Below are positions 63,471 through 64,000 of a stretch of DNA of 64,000 nucleotides, piece by piece. Position 1 is the stretch's first letter. Every line of letters begins with the position of its first letter. The position numbers and the translations under genes were made by a program. The notes beneath the pieces were generated by a model. The model was not told the origin of the DNA. It saw nothing but the letters and a program-made list of their open reading frames with translations, and ran no database searches. This stretch comes from Leeia aquatica. GTDB taxonomy: Bacteria > Pseudomonadota > Gammaproteobacteria > Burkholderiales > Leeiaceae. The stretch spans positions 124,001-188,000 of the forward strand of contig NZ_JABAIM010000001.1 in the NCBI RefSeq assembly GCF_012641365.1, in the 5' to 3' direction.

Positions 63471-64000
63471 TTACAGCTTCACCATCACATGCCGCACGCA
63501 GCTGTAATCTTCCAGTGCGTAGACCGACATGTCCTTGCCGTAACCGGATTTTTTCATGCCGCCGTGGGGCATCTCGGACACCAGCATGAAGTGGGTATTG
63601 ATCCAGGTGCAGCCATACTGCAAGCGGGAAGCCGCCTGCATGGCCTTGCTGACATCACGGGTCCACACCGAGCTGGCCAGCCCGTAGTCGGAATCATTGG
63701 CCCAGCGCACGGCGTCCTGCTCATCGTCAAAGCGGGTGATGGAGACCACCGGGCCAAATACTTCGCGGCGGACGATTTCATCCTGCTGGCGAGCGCCGGC
63801 AATCACTGTCGGCTCGTAGAAATAGCCGTTGCCCTGCCCCACTTTGCCACCGGCCACCACTTCAATATGGGATTGCTGAGCGGCACGCTCCACAAAGCTG
63901 GCGACCCGGTTGCGCTGGCGAATGGAGATGAGCGGGCCCATTTCCACCCCTTCATCATCCTGCAGGCCCACCTTGATGCTGGAGACGGCACTGGCCAGCT
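63471..64000 (-). CDS. Gamma-aminobutyraldehyde dehydrogenase (PatD-like), C-terminal part
   Basis: The 3' part of an aldehyde dehydrogenase; the 5' part lies beyond the window. In frame up to the edge it reads [20 protein letters not shown], then [62 protein letters not shown] and [20 protein letters not shown]. These blocks are strikingly like the PatD/YdcW aminobutyraldehyde dehydrogenase of polyamine breakdown, in contrast to generic betaine aldehyde dehydrogenases. The active-site Cys/Glu are outside the window. It would link with the PuuA-like and aminotransferase genes functionally, although 17 kb away. Confidence 0.88.
   Translation of the reverse strand, partial: LASAVSSIKVGLQDDEGVEMGPLISIRQRNRVASFVERAAQQSHIEVVAGGKVGQGNGYFYEPTVIAGARQQDEIVRREVFGPVVSITRFDDEQDAVRWANDSDYGLASSVWTRDVSKAMQAASRLQYGCTWINTHFMLVSEMPHGGMKKSGYGKDMSVYALEDYSCVRHVMVKL

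Overview
The window is chromosomal DNA of a betaproteobacterium, most likely in the Neisseriales/Chromobacteriaceae. The evidence is a GC-rich backbone, Neisseriales-like housekeeping proteins (GuaA, SmpB, AceA, AceB, RecR, DnaX), a narK1-narK2 nitrate transport pair, and an AceE-type E1 enzyme with a divergent Lrp regulator. The genus is inference; there is no rRNA in the window.

Layout. (1) 1-3027: backbone, with nitrate/nitrite transporters narK2 (cut by the window edge) and narK1, and a divergent Imm33-like orphan. (2) About 3.07-27.2 kb: a mobile defence island. Reading leftwards from its right end, a four-gene recombinase operon (two tyrosine recombinases, a 775-aa integrase-like protein and a small coiled-coil protein; the second recombinase carries a 1-nt frameshift) resembles Tn554/Gamma-Mobile-Trio modules. 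Next come a two-gene RADAR system (rdrA ATPase, rdrB adenosine deaminase) flanked by diverged ~60-bp repeats, an IS3-family remnant, and an ~11.4-kb operon. That operon holds an excisionase-like HTH protein, an SNF2-type helicase, DUF4391, DUF2130, type III Mod and Res, and two small orphan proteins (YezG-like and TacA-like). Both island ends carry clusters of GCAACA/TGTTGC and a related 29-31-bp composite site. (3) 27.2-37.2 kb: guaA, smpB, the glyoxylate shunt genes aceA and aceB (which share upstream motifs), pdxH, a LysR regulator and a TPR-GGDEF-EAL protein. (4) 37.4-43.5 kb: an uncharacterised cluster of two paralogous ~690-aa helical-repeat proteins translationally coupled to a membrane M48 metallopeptidase. 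(5) 43.6-47.2 kb: a PuuA-like glutamine synthetase, a class-III aminotransferase and a GntR regulator, preceded by TTTGATCAAA palindromes. (6) 47.3-59.8 kb: DUF817, Lrp, an MdeB-like E1, TfoX-N, DUF2306, DUF2798, an AraC regulator with a Fur-like box, a LysE exporter behind a 14-bp perfect hairpin, two tandem secreted/cytosolic paralogues, a GST, and a GbsR/MarR regulator. The GbsR palindromic operator recurs before its own gene and before the next membrane/SDR operon. (7) 59.8-64 kb: the dnaX-ybaB-recR-parA operon, tRNA-Ser(GGA), and the 3' part of a PatD-like aldehyde dehydrogenase.

The main biological content is the island, which stacks two anti-phage strategies (type III restriction with an attached helicase module, and RADAR) on one multi-recombinase mobile element. 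No CRISPR array, rRNA or plasmid origin was seen.
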